Shown: positions 16,184-24,916, counted from the first letter of the stretch. The stretch: DNA of 37,709 nt from Candidatus Dormiibacterota bacterium (GCA_003132805.1 PKYW01000093.1:1-37709); one strand, 5' to 3'. The notes: a model not told the origin generated them from the sequence alone. Translations and numbers: made by a program.

Positions 16184-16184
16184 C

Positions 16185-16850
16185 TCAGAGGAGTTTCGCG
16201 CGTCGCAGGGCGTCCTCGACGTGGCCGATATCATCGACAAGGTACGTGGGATTGTCGCGTTCCAGGACGTCGCGATCGCGGATGCCCGAGGACACCGCGA
16301 TCGATGTGTAGCCGAGCGCGCTCGCAGCGGCCACGTCGGCTTCGCTGTCACCGATGACCACGCCGGGGTCGTCGTCTGCCACGACCTTGCGGATCAATCG
16401 CGCCTTCTGGAACGCATGATCGGCGCCGCCGGGCGCCGTCTCGATGACGTCGAAGAAAGGAGTGAGCGCGAACACCGCGAGCTGTGCGCGCAATGCCGTC
16501 GGTGAGGAGCGGAGCGACACCAGCGCGCAGCGGTAGGTTGCCGCGAGACGGGTGAGCACCGGGATGGTGTCGGGAAACAGGACGTCAAAGCCGAGATTGT
16601 CCGGCAGCTCGATGAGCTCGACGAACTTCACCTCGAACTCCGAGACGTCGGTATAGGGAAGCCCGCTCGCGACGAGGATCTCCGGCCACCCGATGCGCTG
16701 GCGCTTCATCCGCCAGTAGGTAGCGCGGTCGAGTGGTTGACCGCCGAGCGATGTGCACACCGTGCTGTAGACGTGGTGGTGCCGGGCCGACACGTCGAGC
16801 AGTGTGCCGTCGAGGTCAAAGACGAGCGTCGGCGGCCGCTGCGCTGGCAA
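16185..16850 (-). CDS. HAD-superfamily hydrolase (phosphoglycolate-phosphatase-like)
   Basis: 221 aa if started at TTG 16850, which has GAGGAG 4 nt upstream and puts the first motif at its normal N-terminal place. Motif I is VFDLDGTLLD (Asp12 nucleophile, Asp14 acid), motif II is ALVSLRSSP, the Lys of motif III lies in FQKARLIRK and motif IV is VVIGDSEADV. An alpha-helical cap at about residues 25-90 gives the C1-cap type. It removes phosphate from a small metabolite. The 5' end overlaps the epimerase gene by 35 nt. In this operon it might dephosphorylate the sugar or product made by its neighbours. Confidence 0.85.
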   Translation of the reverse strand: MPAQRPPTLVFDLDGTLLDVSARHHHVYSTVCTSLGGQPLDRATYWRMKRQRIGWPEILVASGLPYTDVSEFEVKFVELIELPDNLGFDVLFPDTIPVLTRLAATYRCALVSLRSSPTALRAQLAVFALTPFFDVIETAPGGADHAFQKARLIRKVVADDDPGVVIGDSEADVAAASALGYTSIAVSSGIRDRDVLERDNPTYLVDDIGHVEDALRRAKLL

Positions 16851-17724
16851 TCTGCTCCTCCAACCCGTCTGGAAAAACGCGAGCCGGTGAGAGCCCGGTC
16901 GCCTCGCGGAACCGCGTGACGTCGAGCACGATATCAGCCGCGGGTTTCTGTCGAGGATGCTGCTCGAGCGCCGAACTCCCACCGGCGAGACGGAGCACGG
17001 CGCCGGCGGCATCTCGTACCGAGATCCCGGCCCCGGAACCGACGTTGTAGGTCCCCGAGAGCCGCCGCTCCCACGCGACCACGACGGCCTGGGCAGCGTC
17101 GTCCACGTGCAGGTAGTCGCGCAGCTCCTCGCCCCCGAAGATGCGGATCGGCTCGTGCCGCACCACGCTCCCGACGAAGTTCGGGATTGCTCGCTGGATC
17201 ATGTCGCCGGCACCGTAAAGGACCGTGAAGCGAAGGATCGCGATGCGCATCTCCTCATGGCGCTCCAGCGTCCGGCAATACGTCTCGGCTGCGGCCTTGC
17301 TCGCGGCGTACCAGCTCAGCGGCCGCACGATGGTGTCCTCACTGATGGGTTCGTGCCCCTTGGGCAAGCCGTAGACCTCGGCGGTGCTCGCGAAGACGTT
17401 CGCCTGCCCTGGGCGGCCGAAAGCGCTGAAGAGATGCACCGAGCCCATCAGGTTGGCGGCAAACGCCGTCGTCGCCTGATCCTCGGCGGCGTTTCTGGGT
17501 ACCAGCGCCGCGAGATGGAGGATCGAATCCACCTCGCCGGCCGTGCGGGCTGCGCGGTCGACCTGCGTGGCGTCGGTGAGGTCCGCGACGATGTGCGTGG
17601 CCCTCGGCACGAGTGGAGCCGTCGCCGAGCGGCCGATCGACATCACCTCGTGGCCACCTCCGGCCAGGAGCTCCGCAACCCGCCGTCCGAGGAACCCGGA
17701 GGCGCCGGTGAGCAGCACTCTCAT
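16816..17724 (-). CDS. NAD(P)-dependent epimerase/dehydratase (extended SDR)
   Basis: 302 aa from ATG 17724. It has the Rossmann nucleotide site TGASGFLG at residues 6-13, then HLAALVP, the catalytic Ser/Thr region FASTAEVYG and the YAASK motif (Tyr-x3-Lys). The C-terminal half has YLHVDDAAQAVV and TYNVGSG, typical of nucleotide-sugar epimerases and dehydratases. The start overlaps the ATP-grasp stop by 4 nt (ATGA), and the HAD gene overlaps its own end. It probably acts on a nucleotide-activated sugar or related alcohol. Confidence 0.88.
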   Translation of the reverse strand: MRVLLTGASGFLGRRVAELLAGGGHEVMSIGRSATAPLVPRATHIVADLTDATQVDRAARTAGEVDSILHLAALVPRNAAEDQATTAFAANLMGSVHLFSAFGRPGQANVFASTAEVYGLPKGHEPISEDTIVRPLSWYAASKAAAETYCRTLERHEEMRIAILRFTVLYGAGDMIQRAIPNFVGSVVRHEPIRIFGGEELRDYLHVDDAAQAVVVAWERRLSGTYNVGSGAGISVRDAAGAVLRLAGGSSALEQHPRQKPAADIVLDVTRFREATGLSPARVFPDGLEEQIASAAAADARL

Positions 17725-18794
17725 GCGCGCAGCTTCTGTCTCCGCCGCTCGAGATCGTCGCGCTGCGACTCGATGTCGGACATGGGCACCAGGACGGGCT
17801 CGAAGTCCATGCCGCGGATCCACACCATCCCCGGCTGCGCCGGGTTGAGCTTCTGCGGTATTTCGGGCAGCGGTTCGTCGCAGGCGAGCTTCACGAAGAC
17901 GTAGGGCATGTTCACGCCGAGCTCGGTAAAGAACAGGTGGGTGGTGAAGAAGCGCCCGATGTTGATCTCGGTCGGATTGGGGATGCCGCTGCTGTCGTAC
18001 GTGAGGTCGACGCCGAACAGCGCATCGGGTTCGGGATCGATGGCGAGCACGGCCGCCATGGCGATCTCGTCCACCTGCGGGTCCGACACCGTGATCGCCG
18101 CGCCGGTCGCGCCAGTGACGCCCGATTGCGAGACCTTCGAAAGCTCCCAGTAGAGCCGCTTGCGTCCTTGCGCGAGCACCAATTCGCCCTGGTGCCAGAT
18201 TGACATCCAGGTGATCGTCTGGGGCTCGAGCAGTTCGGAAGCCGTGTAGCTCCCCCAACCCTGGCGGAGGTCGAGCCATGACCGTGCGGTGTCGAGGTCG
18301 TGGACAGGGAGCGCGCCCCGGCCCCCGGCGCCGGTGGAATCGCGAAGCCACATGTGGCCGCCGAAGTCGGTGAAGGCGCTGCGCAGGTCGGCCTCACTGT
18401 GCATGACCACGGTCTCCGGCACTGTCAGGCCGGCAGCGTGCCAGCGCTCGTAGGAGCGAAATTTATCCTGGCAGATGACGACTGTCTCAGCTGACGGCAG
18501 GAAGGTTCGGGCGTGCACATCGGCTCGATGGTCCGAGAGGAACCGCACCTCGGCGTCGTTCTGCGCATGGACGAGATCCACGCGCTCCTCGTCGATGATG
18601 TCGTTCAGCACCTCGAGGTAGGCAGGGTCACTCGCGAGTGGCACGAGGTACCGGCTGTCAGTTTCGGCGCGCATGAGCAGGAACTCGTCGGCGTCGGTGC
18701 CCACGAGGTCGAAGGGCTCGGGGGCAAGGCGTAGCGACCGGACGAAGTTGGTCGACGGCGAACCACCCGCCCCGGTGATGAGGATCCGCTTCAA
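17721..18794 (-). CDS. ATP-grasp ligase (CarB/PylC-like)
   Basis: 357 aa. The N-terminus MKRILITGAGGSPSTNFVRS is the pre-ATP-grasp Rossmann-like domain shared with carbamoyl-phosphate synthase-like proteins. Lys111 in VICQDKF, the glycine-rich loop WLRDSTGAGGRGA (149-161) and the metal site PTEINIGRFF form an ATP-grasp active site. The loop has Arg151 where many members have Lys. Members activate a carboxylate as acyl phosphate and join it to an amine. It is the first gene of a tightly coupled operon with epimerase, HAD hydrolase and hemerythrin-like genes. ATG 18794 has no SD. Carbohydrate or surface-polymer decoration is plausible but unproven. Confidence 0.82.
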   Translation of the reverse strand: MKRILITGAGGSPSTNFVRSLRLAPEPFDLVGTDADEFLLMRAETDSRYLVPLASDPAYLEVLNDIIDEERVDLVHAQNDAEVRFLSDHRADVHARTFLPSAETVVICQDKFRSYERWHAAGLTVPETVVMHSEADLRSAFTDFGGHMWLRDSTGAGGRGALPVHDLDTARSWLDLRQGWGSYTASELLEPQTITWMSIWHQGELVLAQGRKRLYWELSKVSQSGVTGATGAAITVSDPQVDEIAMAAVLAIDPEPDALFGVDLTYDSSGIPNPTEINIGRFFTTHLFFTELGVNMPYVFVKLACDEPLPEIPQKLNPAQPGMVWIRGMDFEPVLVPMSDIESQRDDLERRRQKLRA

Positions 18795-18910
18795 CGCCGG
18801 CCCCGGGCGCTCGTCTGGAGCATCGGCGCCATGGTAGCCCGGCCCGGTTCAGTCCCCCGCAGCGCGGTCGATCTGTTCCCCAGGGGTTTCCGGGCCGATG
18901 ATCCTGTCGC

Positions 18911-19243
18911 TCACTCGTTCGAGTCCTTCCAGCCGAAGTGCTTCCACCGGAAGACCCCGGTCAGCCCGAGGCGGGAGATGTGGAGTTGCTGGAACTCCTC
19001 GTACTGGTCCGCCTGGTCCTTGGTGACCGAGAGGTGCACCGCCTCGGTGGTGATCCGCTCGATGTCCGCGGCGGGCGCCAGATAGTGCTTGCGGCTGTGG
19101 GCGTGCTCGAAAACGATGCCGTGAAAGATGTCCTCGCTGGCGAGGGCGGCGACCTCCACGACCTTGCCGATATTGGTTCCATCGCTCGTCACGACAGCCT
19201 CACCGGTCTTGACGGCGGTCCAGGCGACTTGTTCTTCAGCCAT
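18911..19243 (-). CDS. PRC-barrel-like small protein
   Basis: 110 aa from ATG 19243, beginning MAEEQVAWTAVKTGEAV. The segment with VVTSDGTNIGKVVEVAA, then HGIVFEH, LAPAADIERIT and VHLSVTKDQA follows the beta-barrel pattern of PRC/DUF2171 proteins, small cytosolic domains found in stress and RNA-processing contexts. The start overlaps the end of the acyl-CoA-dehydrogenase-like gene by 8 nt, and a TATGAT box supports its own leaderless transcript. The function is not known. Confidence 0.72.
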   Translation of the reverse strand: MAEEQVAWTAVKTGEAVVTSDGTNIGKVVEVAALASEDIFHGIVFEHAHSRKHYLAPAADIERITTEAVHLSVTKDQADQYEEFQQLHISRLGLTGVFRWKHFGWKDSNE

Positions 19244-20243
19244 GCGAACCATCATAGAGCCGGTGCAATTGCGCGGCTTTGATGGCCGGTGTCTGCCCGA
19301 AGACGAGCAGGAACAGCGCCTCGCGGGCGAGACGCTGCGCATGGTGATCCATGGTGATCGAGCGGCCGCCTCCCGAGACCACCAGCGTCGTGGCCGCTCG
19401 GAGCGCAAGTTGTGACGCGCGAGCTCGCTGCTCCGGCATCGAGTCGGGTGTCGCCATGTCGAGGGCGCGCCGGCACTCGACGAGCTCGGTGGCGAGCGGG
19501 TCGCTTTCCAGGAGCGCGGCGCATCGGCGGGCCACGCCCAGAGCGAGCGACCCGTTGAGACGGAGGTTTGCCCGGTCCGCCGCCTGCCACTCATCAAAGC
19601 GCTGGATCGAGATCACGCGGTCAGCCGGGACGAGGTGGTGGTCGAAGCTGACGGTGACGGTTGCGCTCGCGTTCACCGCCGCGAGGCGGAGCGGCTCGGC
19701 ACGAAGGGTGGGTCCGGCGGTCGCATCGACGAGTGCCCAGACAATGTCGCCGTCATCACGCCGCGCTGCCGCGCGAATCACGTTCACCCGACCCCACCCG
19801 GTGACCCAGGGCGCGAATCCGTTGAAGCGCCAGCCGTCGCCCTCGGCCTCCGTGGTGAGGATCGGTGGACCCGGCCGGCGCAGCCCGGAAAAGGCGACGC
19901 CCGCACGGACGGCGCCGCTGCAGAGCCGGGCGAGCCAGGCGTCGCGAAGCGCCGGCCGCGCCTCGTCAACGGCCCGGACGGCGCCGTGGTGCTGGATCCA
20001 GACAAACGCGGTGGTCAGGCAGCCGGAGGCGATGATCTCGATGACCTCGAGCGCCGTTGCGAAATCGACACCCATGCCCCCGGCGTGCTCAGGCCCCGCG
20101 AGACCGTAGAACCCGGCTGCGGCGAGCCGGTCGAGGCGATCGATCGGGACGATCTCGGCAGCGTCAGCCCCGAGCGCCCCGGGAAACAGCACATCGTCGG
20201 CGAGCTCGCGAGCAAGCTCGACAGGGTCTGGCGACTCGGGCAC
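19236..20243 (-). CDS. Acyl-CoA dehydrogenase-like flavoprotein, short and without the usual catalytic Glu motif
   Basis: 335 aa from GTG 20243, against about 380 for normal acyl-CoA dehydrogenases. The N-terminal helical domain (GFYGLAGPEHAGGMGVDFAT), the central beta domain (WRFNGFAPWVTGWG, then DHHLVPADRVIS) and a helical C-terminus (QRLAREALFLLVFGQTPAIK) follow the fold. The region where medium-chain enzymes have the active-site Glu before a G-T is replaced by this AREALFLLVFGQ pattern. That pattern is typical of atypical family members and related flavin monooxygenases (DszC/HpaH-like). Substrate and reaction are therefore uncertain. It follows the WS/DGAT gene by 24 nt, suggesting a lipid role. 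Confidence 0.75.
   Translation of the reverse strand: MPESPDPVELARELADDVLFPGALGADAAEIVPIDRLDRLAAAGFYGLAGPEHAGGMGVDFATALEVIEIIASGCLTTAFVWIQHHGAVRAVDEARPALRDAWLARLCSGAVRAGVAFSGLRRPGPPILTTEAEGDGWRFNGFAPWVTGWGRVNVIRAAARRDDGDIVWALVDATAGPTLRAEPLRLAAVNASATVTVSFDHHLVPADRVISIQRFDEWQAADRANLRLNGSLALGVARRCAALLESDPLATELVECRRALDMATPDSMPEQRARASQLALRAATTLVVSGGGRSITMDHHAQRLAREALFLLVFGQTPAIKAAQLHRLYDGSHG
19241..19256 (-). promoter_or_regulatory. TATGAT box 7 nt before the PRC-barrel ATG
   Basis: On the minus strand TATGAT (19256-19251), 7 nt, ATG 19243. This is the closest match to a consensus -10 among the leaderless-type boxes in this window. It decides for ATG 19243 over the in-frame ATG 19252, which lies inside the box. 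Confidence 0.55.
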
Positions 20244-20267
20244 TCGACGTCCGGTGCAGCCCCGGCG

Positions 20268-21797
20268 CTACGCGGGCCGGGGTTTGGCTGCGGCGCGCGT
20301 CCGCCGCCGCCGTGGTCGCACCGCCGCGTGGGCCGGTCGCTCCGGGAACTGGGGAACGGCGAGCGCTTCGAGCTCGTCGGCAAGCCAGCCGGTCATGGTG
20401 CCCACGTCAGCCATGACGTCGCGGTCGGCGACGATGCCGACGTCGAGGCTCCCGTTGTAGCTCAGCACCGTGATGTTGAGACCCAGCCCGTCCATGATCA
20501 CTGAGACCGGGTAGATGGCCTCCAGCAGCGCGCCCGCGCAGTACAGGGGAATCTGCGGCCCCGGCACGTTGGAGACCACGAGGTTCCAGGTCGGCCGCAG
20601 GCGCGGGTTACTCGTCCATGCAAACGTGAGCTGTGCGGCTCGCGTGAACAGCGCGGGCGGGATGAAGTTGTTGGCGTCCTGGAGCAGCGACGCGGGCAAC
20701 AACTCGTTGCGCTGCTTCATCTCGGCGAGCGACTCGTGGGTTGCGCGGAGGCGATCGACCGGATCGGCGATCTCGGTGTGCAGCTCGACGCCCACGAGCA
20801 GGATCCGATTGCCGAACGTGCCCTGCTGCTCAGGGCTGCGCACCGACACCGGGATCTGCGCGATCAGCGGTTCCTTGCCGAGCTCACGATGCTTCTGCAG
20901 CCAGCGGCGGACCGTGCCGGCACAGATCGACACGACCACGTCGTTGACGGTGACGCCGTGCATGTTCTTGACGTCTTTGACAGCATCAAGCGGGAGCCGT
21001 CCGAAGACGATGCGCCGGTGTGCGGAGATGCGACCGTTGAAGGACGTGTGTGGGGGAGTGGAGAGCTTGCGTCCGCTCACCACGGGACTGCGTTTGAGCG
21101 CCGCCTGGAGCCGCCGTCCGGCGGCGCCGACCAGGCCGGCGCCGGGCAGGATGCTGAAGATGCCCACCTCTTCGAAGTTGGGGAGTGCGGCAGGCAGCGA
21201 GCGGAGCAGGCGCAGCGGGTAGTGGGGAATGCCCATCAGGCCTCGCGCGAGCATCTCCAACTGGGTGGGCATCCGATCGGGTCCGCCGTGCACCGGCTCT
21301 GGAGCGGGACGGCCCTCTGGAGTGAGATCGAGCAACGATCCCAGGATCTCGGCGCCGGAAAGTCCGTCGATCACGGCGTGGTGCACCTTGGTCATGAGCG
21401 CCACCCGGCCGTGCTCGAGCCCGTGGATGAGATAGATCTCCCAGAGCGGCCGGCTGCGGTCAAGGGGACGCGAGAAGATGCGCGCCACCTGTTCCTCGAG
21501 CTGGGCCATCGAACCCGGCGTCACGAGGGCCAGCTCGCGGACGTGGAAGTCGATGTCGAAATCGGGGTCGGTCACCCAGTAGCCGAAGTCGAGCCCGAAG
21601 GGGACCTCGGCGAGGCGCCACTTGAAGATCGGGATCAGCGGCAGGCGGTCGAGGATCAGCTTCTGGAGGTCGCCAAGGCTGAGGGTTCCTCCCGGAGCGG
21701 TGGAGGGGTCGAGCACGAGCACACCGGTCACGTGACCGTGGATTCGCGGCGTCTCGAGCGCGAGGAACTGTGCGTCGAGGCTGGTGAGCTGGCGCAT
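20268..21797 (-). CDS. Wax ester synthase / acyl-CoA:diacylglycerol acyltransferase (WS/DGAT)
   Basis: 509 aa from ATG 21797, normal for the bacterial WS/DGAT family (400-530 aa). The active-site motif HHAVIDG (His139, His140, Asp144) is intact and is preceded by SRPLWEIYLI, the conserved PLW motif. Further family patterns include TVNDVVVSICAGTVRRWL and NLVVSNVPGPQIPLYCAGA. The enzyme esterifies acyl-CoA to long-chain alcohols or diacylglycerol, making storage wax esters or triacylglycerols at the membrane or lipid-droplet surface. The C-terminus is Arg-rich (residues 490-505), perhaps for membrane contact. The following acyl-CoA-dehydrogenase-like gene is probably co-transcribed. Confidence 0.92.
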   Translation of the reverse strand: MRQLTSLDAQFLALETPRIHGHVTGVLVLDPSTAPGGTLSLGDLQKLILDRLPLIPIFKWRLAEVPFGLDFGYWVTDPDFDIDFHVRELALVTPGSMAQLEEQVARIFSRPLDRSRPLWEIYLIHGLEHGRVALMTKVHHAVIDGLSGAEILGSLLDLTPEGRPAPEPVHGGPDRMPTQLEMLARGLMGIPHYPLRLLRSLPAALPNFEEVGIFSILPGAGLVGAAGRRLQAALKRSPVVSGRKLSTPPHTSFNGRISAHRRIVFGRLPLDAVKDVKNMHGVTVNDVVVSICAGTVRRWLQKHRELGKEPLIAQIPVSVRSPEQQGTFGNRILLVGVELHTEIADPVDRLRATHESLAEMKQRNELLPASLLQDANNFIPPALFTRAAQLTFAWTSNPRLRPTWNLVVSNVPGPQIPLYCAGALLEAIYPVSVIMDGLGLNITVLSYNGSLDVGIVADRDVMADVGTMTGWLADELEALAVPQFPERPAHAAVRPRRRRTRAAAKPRPA

Positions 21798-21809
21798 GGG
21801 CTTCGACCA

Positions 21810-21839
21810 ACACTGGCAGAACCTGCGGAGAACGGTCAA
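21810..21839 (-). promoter_or_regulatory. Candidate promoter of the WS/DGAT operon
   Basis: On the minus strand TTGACC (21839-21834), an 18-nt spacer and CAGTGT (21815-21810) precede ATG 21797 by 12 nt. The -35 is close to consensus and the -10 is weak. Confidence 0.4.
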
Positions 21840-21877
21840 CTCAGCCCATTCGCCCGTGCATGTGGGATCGTTCGGGG

Positions 21878-23257
21878 GTGCCCGCGGACATCGCTACCAT
21901 CGAAACGCCAGAGCTGGGCGACCGAAGCTACGTCATCTTCGCCGGTCCGGGGGCAGTCGTCGTCGATCCGCAGCGTGACATCGATCGCGTGCTCGCCGTG
22001 CTCTCGGATCGGGGCGCGCGGCTCACGCACATCGTCGAGACCCACATCCACAACGACTACGTCTCGGGAGGCCCCGAGCTGGCGCGTGTGACCGGTGCCA
22101 CGCTCGTCATCCCGGGGGGCGAGACGGTGGGCTACTCGCGCCAGGCCATCGCCGACGGCGAGCGGATTGCGCTGGGCGGCGCGGACCTGCTGGCCCGGCA
22201 CACGCCTGGGCATACGGCCACCCACATGACGTACCTCCTGGAGGAGGACGGGCTGCCTGTCGCCGCGTTCACTGGCGGCTCGCTGCTCCTCGGCTCGGTC
22301 GGTCGCACCGACCTCTCCGGTCCATGGGTGACCGATCGCCTCAGCCATCTCCAGCATCAATCGGCCCGCCGGCTGTCCGCCGAACTTCCCGATGACGCGG
22401 CGATCCTGCCCACCCACGGGTTCGGCAGCCTCTGTTCGGCCGGATTCCCCGTGGGAGCGGCCGACACGGCCGATGCCCGTCACCAGCGTGCCGAGAACCC
22501 TGCGCTGCTCATGGACGAGGATGCGTTCGTCACCCGTCTGGTGTCGGGGCTCGATGCCTTTCCGCGCTACTACGCGTACATCGGACCGAGAAACCGCGAG
22601 GGAGCAGCAAAGGCCGACCTCGAGTTGCCCCCGATCAGCGACGCTCGTGAGCTCGCCGAGCGAGCTCGGGCCGGCGAATGGGTGATCGACCTGCGCGACC
22701 GTCGCGAGTTCGCCGGGCGCCACCTGGTCGGAACACTCGCCTTCGAGCTGACCGACCCGCTGACCACGTACCTCGGCTGGCTGCTTCCCTGGGGGAGCCC
22801 GCTGAGCCTGCTCGGCCGGTCTCCGGATGACCTCGCGTCGGCGCGCCGCGCCCTGGCTCGGATCGGCATTGACAGGATCGCGGCCTGTGGCCTCACGGAG
22901 GGTGAGCACGGCGAGGACGTGTGGGCCGGCCTGGCGACCGGGTCGTACCCGATCGTCGGCTTCGGCGAGCTCAAGCCCTTCATCGGCGCTCCCGGCGAGG
23001 TCGTGGTGGACGTGCGTCTCGGCCGTGAGTGGCGCGAGGGTCATCTCGCGGGTGCGATGCACATCCCGCTCCACGAGCTTCCCGACCGCATCGACGAAGT
23101 CCCAGCCGGCAGGATCTGGGTGCACTGCGCCGCGGGGTATCGGGCGTCGGTCGCCGGGTCCTTGCTGGCGCGCGCCGGGCGAAGCGTCGTGGTCGTCAGT
23201 GACCAGTTCACCAATGCGGTCAGCGCGGGCCTCGACATCGTCTCCGCCTGCGACTGA
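21878..23257 (+). CDS. Persulfide dioxygenase-like metallo-beta-lactamase fused to two rhodanese domains
   Basis: 459 aa from GTG 21878 (an ATG at 21860 adds 6 residues; neither has a clear SD). The N-terminal 230 residues are a metallo-beta-lactamase fold with THIHNDY (His56, His58, Asp60; Tyr61 where many hydrolases have His) and ARHTPGHTATHM. This is the ETHE1/PDO pattern with a mononuclear iron site. Two rhodanese domains follow, about 255-350 and 355-455. The second has the active loop VHCAAGYRAS with its Cys; the first lacks a C-x-x-G-x-R loop and looks structural. Family role: oxidation of glutathione or CoA persulfide to sulfite, with sulfur transfer by rhodanese. It is divergent from the WS/DGAT gene. 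Confidence 0.88.
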   Translation: MPADIATIETPELGDRSYVIFAGPGAVVVDPQRDIDRVLAVLSDRGARLTHIVETHIHNDYVSGGPELARVTGATLVIPGGETVGYSRQAIADGERIALGGADLLARHTPGHTATHMTYLLEEDGLPVAAFTGGSLLLGSVGRTDLSGPWVTDRLSHLQHQSARRLSAELPDDAAILPTHGFGSLCSAGFPVGAADTADARHQRAENPALLMDEDAFVTRLVSGLDAFPRYYAYIGPRNREGAAKADLELPPISDARELAERARAGEWVIDLRDRREFAGRHLVGTLAFELTDPLTTYLGWLLPWGSPLSLLGRSPDDLASARRALARIGIDRIAACGLTEGEHGEDVWAGLATGSYPIVGFGELKPFIGAPGEVVVDVRLGREWREGHLAGAMHIPLHELPDRIDEVPAGRIWVHCAAGYRASVAGSLLARAGRSVVVVSDQFTNAVSAGLDIVSACD

Positions 23258-23281
23258 CCGACGCGTCATGGGTCGGGCACG

Positions 23282-24916
23282 ATGACCCTCGCCACTCGCG
23301 CGGCCGCACTGCTCGGCAGGATTCCACCTGCACAAACGCGCGATATCAAGGTCCGGCGCGACGTTCCGGTCACCATGCCGGACGGGATCAGCCTGCTCAC
23401 CGATCGGTACTGGCCCCGTGGAGGCGGTAGCGGGCCGGTTATCGTGATGCGCAGCCCTTACGGTCGCGGCACGGTCTGGGCGCTCGCGGCGCGGCTCTTC
23501 GCGGAGCGCGGGTACCAGGTGATCCTGCAGAGCTGTCGCGGGACGGGCGGCTCGGATGGTGAGTTCGACGCCTATCGAAATGAGCGCATGGACGGGCTCG
23601 CCACGCTCGCCTGGATCGAGGAGCAGACCTGGTTCTCCGGGAAGCTGGCGATGGCGGGGCCGAGCTATCTCGGGATCGTGCAGTGGGCGGTTGCCACCGA
23701 CCCGCCTGCGTCGTTGCGAGCCATGGCGGCGCCGATCTCGTCCGCGCGGGTGCGTGCGTTCACCTATCCGGGAGAGACCTTCTCGCTGGAGAGCACATTG
23801 CGGTGGCTGGCCCTGCTGGCCGGTCAGCGTCGGACTGGACGCCCGCAGCTCCGCGAGCAGCTCGCCGCGCGCAGGCAAATGGCGCGTGGCCTCATGACCC
23901 TCCCGCTCGGCGAGGCCGACAGCGCGGTGACCGGCGCTCGCTCCGGCTTCTACCAGGACTGGCTTGCCCGCATCGACGATGACGCCTTCTGGTCACCCGT
24001 TGCGTTCGACCGCGATCTCGGCTCACTCACGGTCCCGGTCACGATGGTGACCGGCTGGTACGACATGTTCCTGCCCGCCCAACTCGCGGACTATGCCGCG
24101 CTGCGCGACGCGGACCGCGACGTCCGGTTGACCATCGGTCCCTGGAAGCACACCGATCCCGGCGTTGCCGGGGAGGGCCTGCGCGACGCGCTCGACTGGT
24201 TCGGCACGCATCTGCTCGATCGAGGTGCCACAGAGCAACGCTCGCGGGTCCGCCTGTTCATCGGCGGAGCGCGGCGTTGGGTCGAGGTCGACGAGTGGCC
24301 GCCGCCCGTGCGCACCGTGCGCTGGCACCTGCACGCCCATGGCGTACTCCACCCTCGCGCTCCGGAGAGCTCCGCTCCGGATCGGTACCGCTACGACCCG
24401 TCCGATCCGACCCCTTCAGTCGGGGGCAGCCTGCTCGGCCGGGCGGGCGGACCACGCGACAACCGCGCCCTCGAGCGGCGCAGCGACGTCCTCGTCTTCA
24501 GCAGCGCGGCGCTGGTACGCGACCTCGAGGTGATCGGGCCGATCACCGCAGAGCTCCACGTGCGCTCGACCCTCGAGAACACTGATTTCTTCGTCAGGCT
24601 CTGTGACGTGGAGCCGTCGGGAAAGTCGGTCAACCTCTGCGACGGGTTGGTGCGCCTCAGTCCCGGGTCGTGGCGACGGACGACGGAAGGCGTGGCGATG
24701 GTCGAGGTGTCGCTCTGGCCCGCCGCCCACGTTTTCCGGCGCGGGCATCGCCTTCGGGTTCAGGTTTCCAGCGGAGCGCACCCCAGGTTCGCTCGCAACC
24801 TCGGCGGGGGAGAGCCGCTCGCCACCGCGGTCAGCATGCACAGCGCCGACCAGGAGATCTGGCACGACCCCGGCCATCGGTCGGCGATCCTGCTCCCTGT
24901 GAGAGACGCCGGCTAA
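23282..24916 (+). CDS. CocE/NonD-family hydrolase (X-Pro dipeptidyl-peptidase S15 type)
   Basis: 544 aa. The N-terminal alpha/beta hydrolase domain has SCRGTGGSDGEF, the nucleophile AGPSYLG (Ser128), TGWYDMFL with the acid residue and GPWKHTD with the catalytic His. The C-terminal 200 residues form the jelly-roll domain of the family (ITAELHVRSTLENTDFFVRL, then FRRGHRLRVQVSSGAHPRFA). Members hydrolyse acyl esters such as cocaine or glutaryl-7-ACA, or X-Pro peptides; the natural substrate is unclear. It begins 24 nt after the persulfide dioxygenase gene and may share its transcript. Its TAA abuts the stop of the convergent membrane-protein gene in a TAATTA palindrome. Confidence 0.88.
   Translation: MTLATRAAALLGRIPPAQTRDIKVRRDVPVTMPDGISLLTDRYWPRGGGSGPVIVMRSPYGRGTVWALAARLFAERGYQVILQSCRGTGGSDGEFDAYRNERMDGLATLAWIEEQTWFSGKLAMAGPSYLGIVQWAVATDPPASLRAMAAPISSARVRAFTYPGETFSLESTLRWLALLAGQRRTGRPQLREQLAARRQMARGLMTLPLGEADSAVTGARSGFYQDWLARIDDDAFWSPVAFDRDLGSLTVPVTMVTGWYDMFLPAQLADYAALRDADRDVRLTIGPWKHTDPGVAGEGLRDALDWFGTHLLDRGATEQRSRVRLFIGGARRWVEVDEWPPPVRTVRWHLHAHGVLHPRAPESSAPDRYRYDPSDPTPSVGGSLLGRAGGPRDNRALERRSDVLVFSSAALVRDLEVIGPITAELHVRSTLENTDFFVRLCDVEPSGKSVNLCDGLVRLSPGSWRRTTEGVAMVEVSLWPAAHVFRRGHRLRVQVSSGAHPRFARNLGGGEPLATAVSMHSADQEIWHDPGHRSAILLPVRDAG

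Noticed and set aside
16851-17012. N-terminal extension of the HAD hydrolase
   Set aside because: It overlaps the epimerase gene and is Arg/Ser-rich. TTG 16850 with GAGGAG puts motif I at its normal place.
21836-23878. 680-aa minus-strand open frame
   Set aside because: Shadow of the persulfide dioxygenase and CocE-type genes; no domain pattern in the product.
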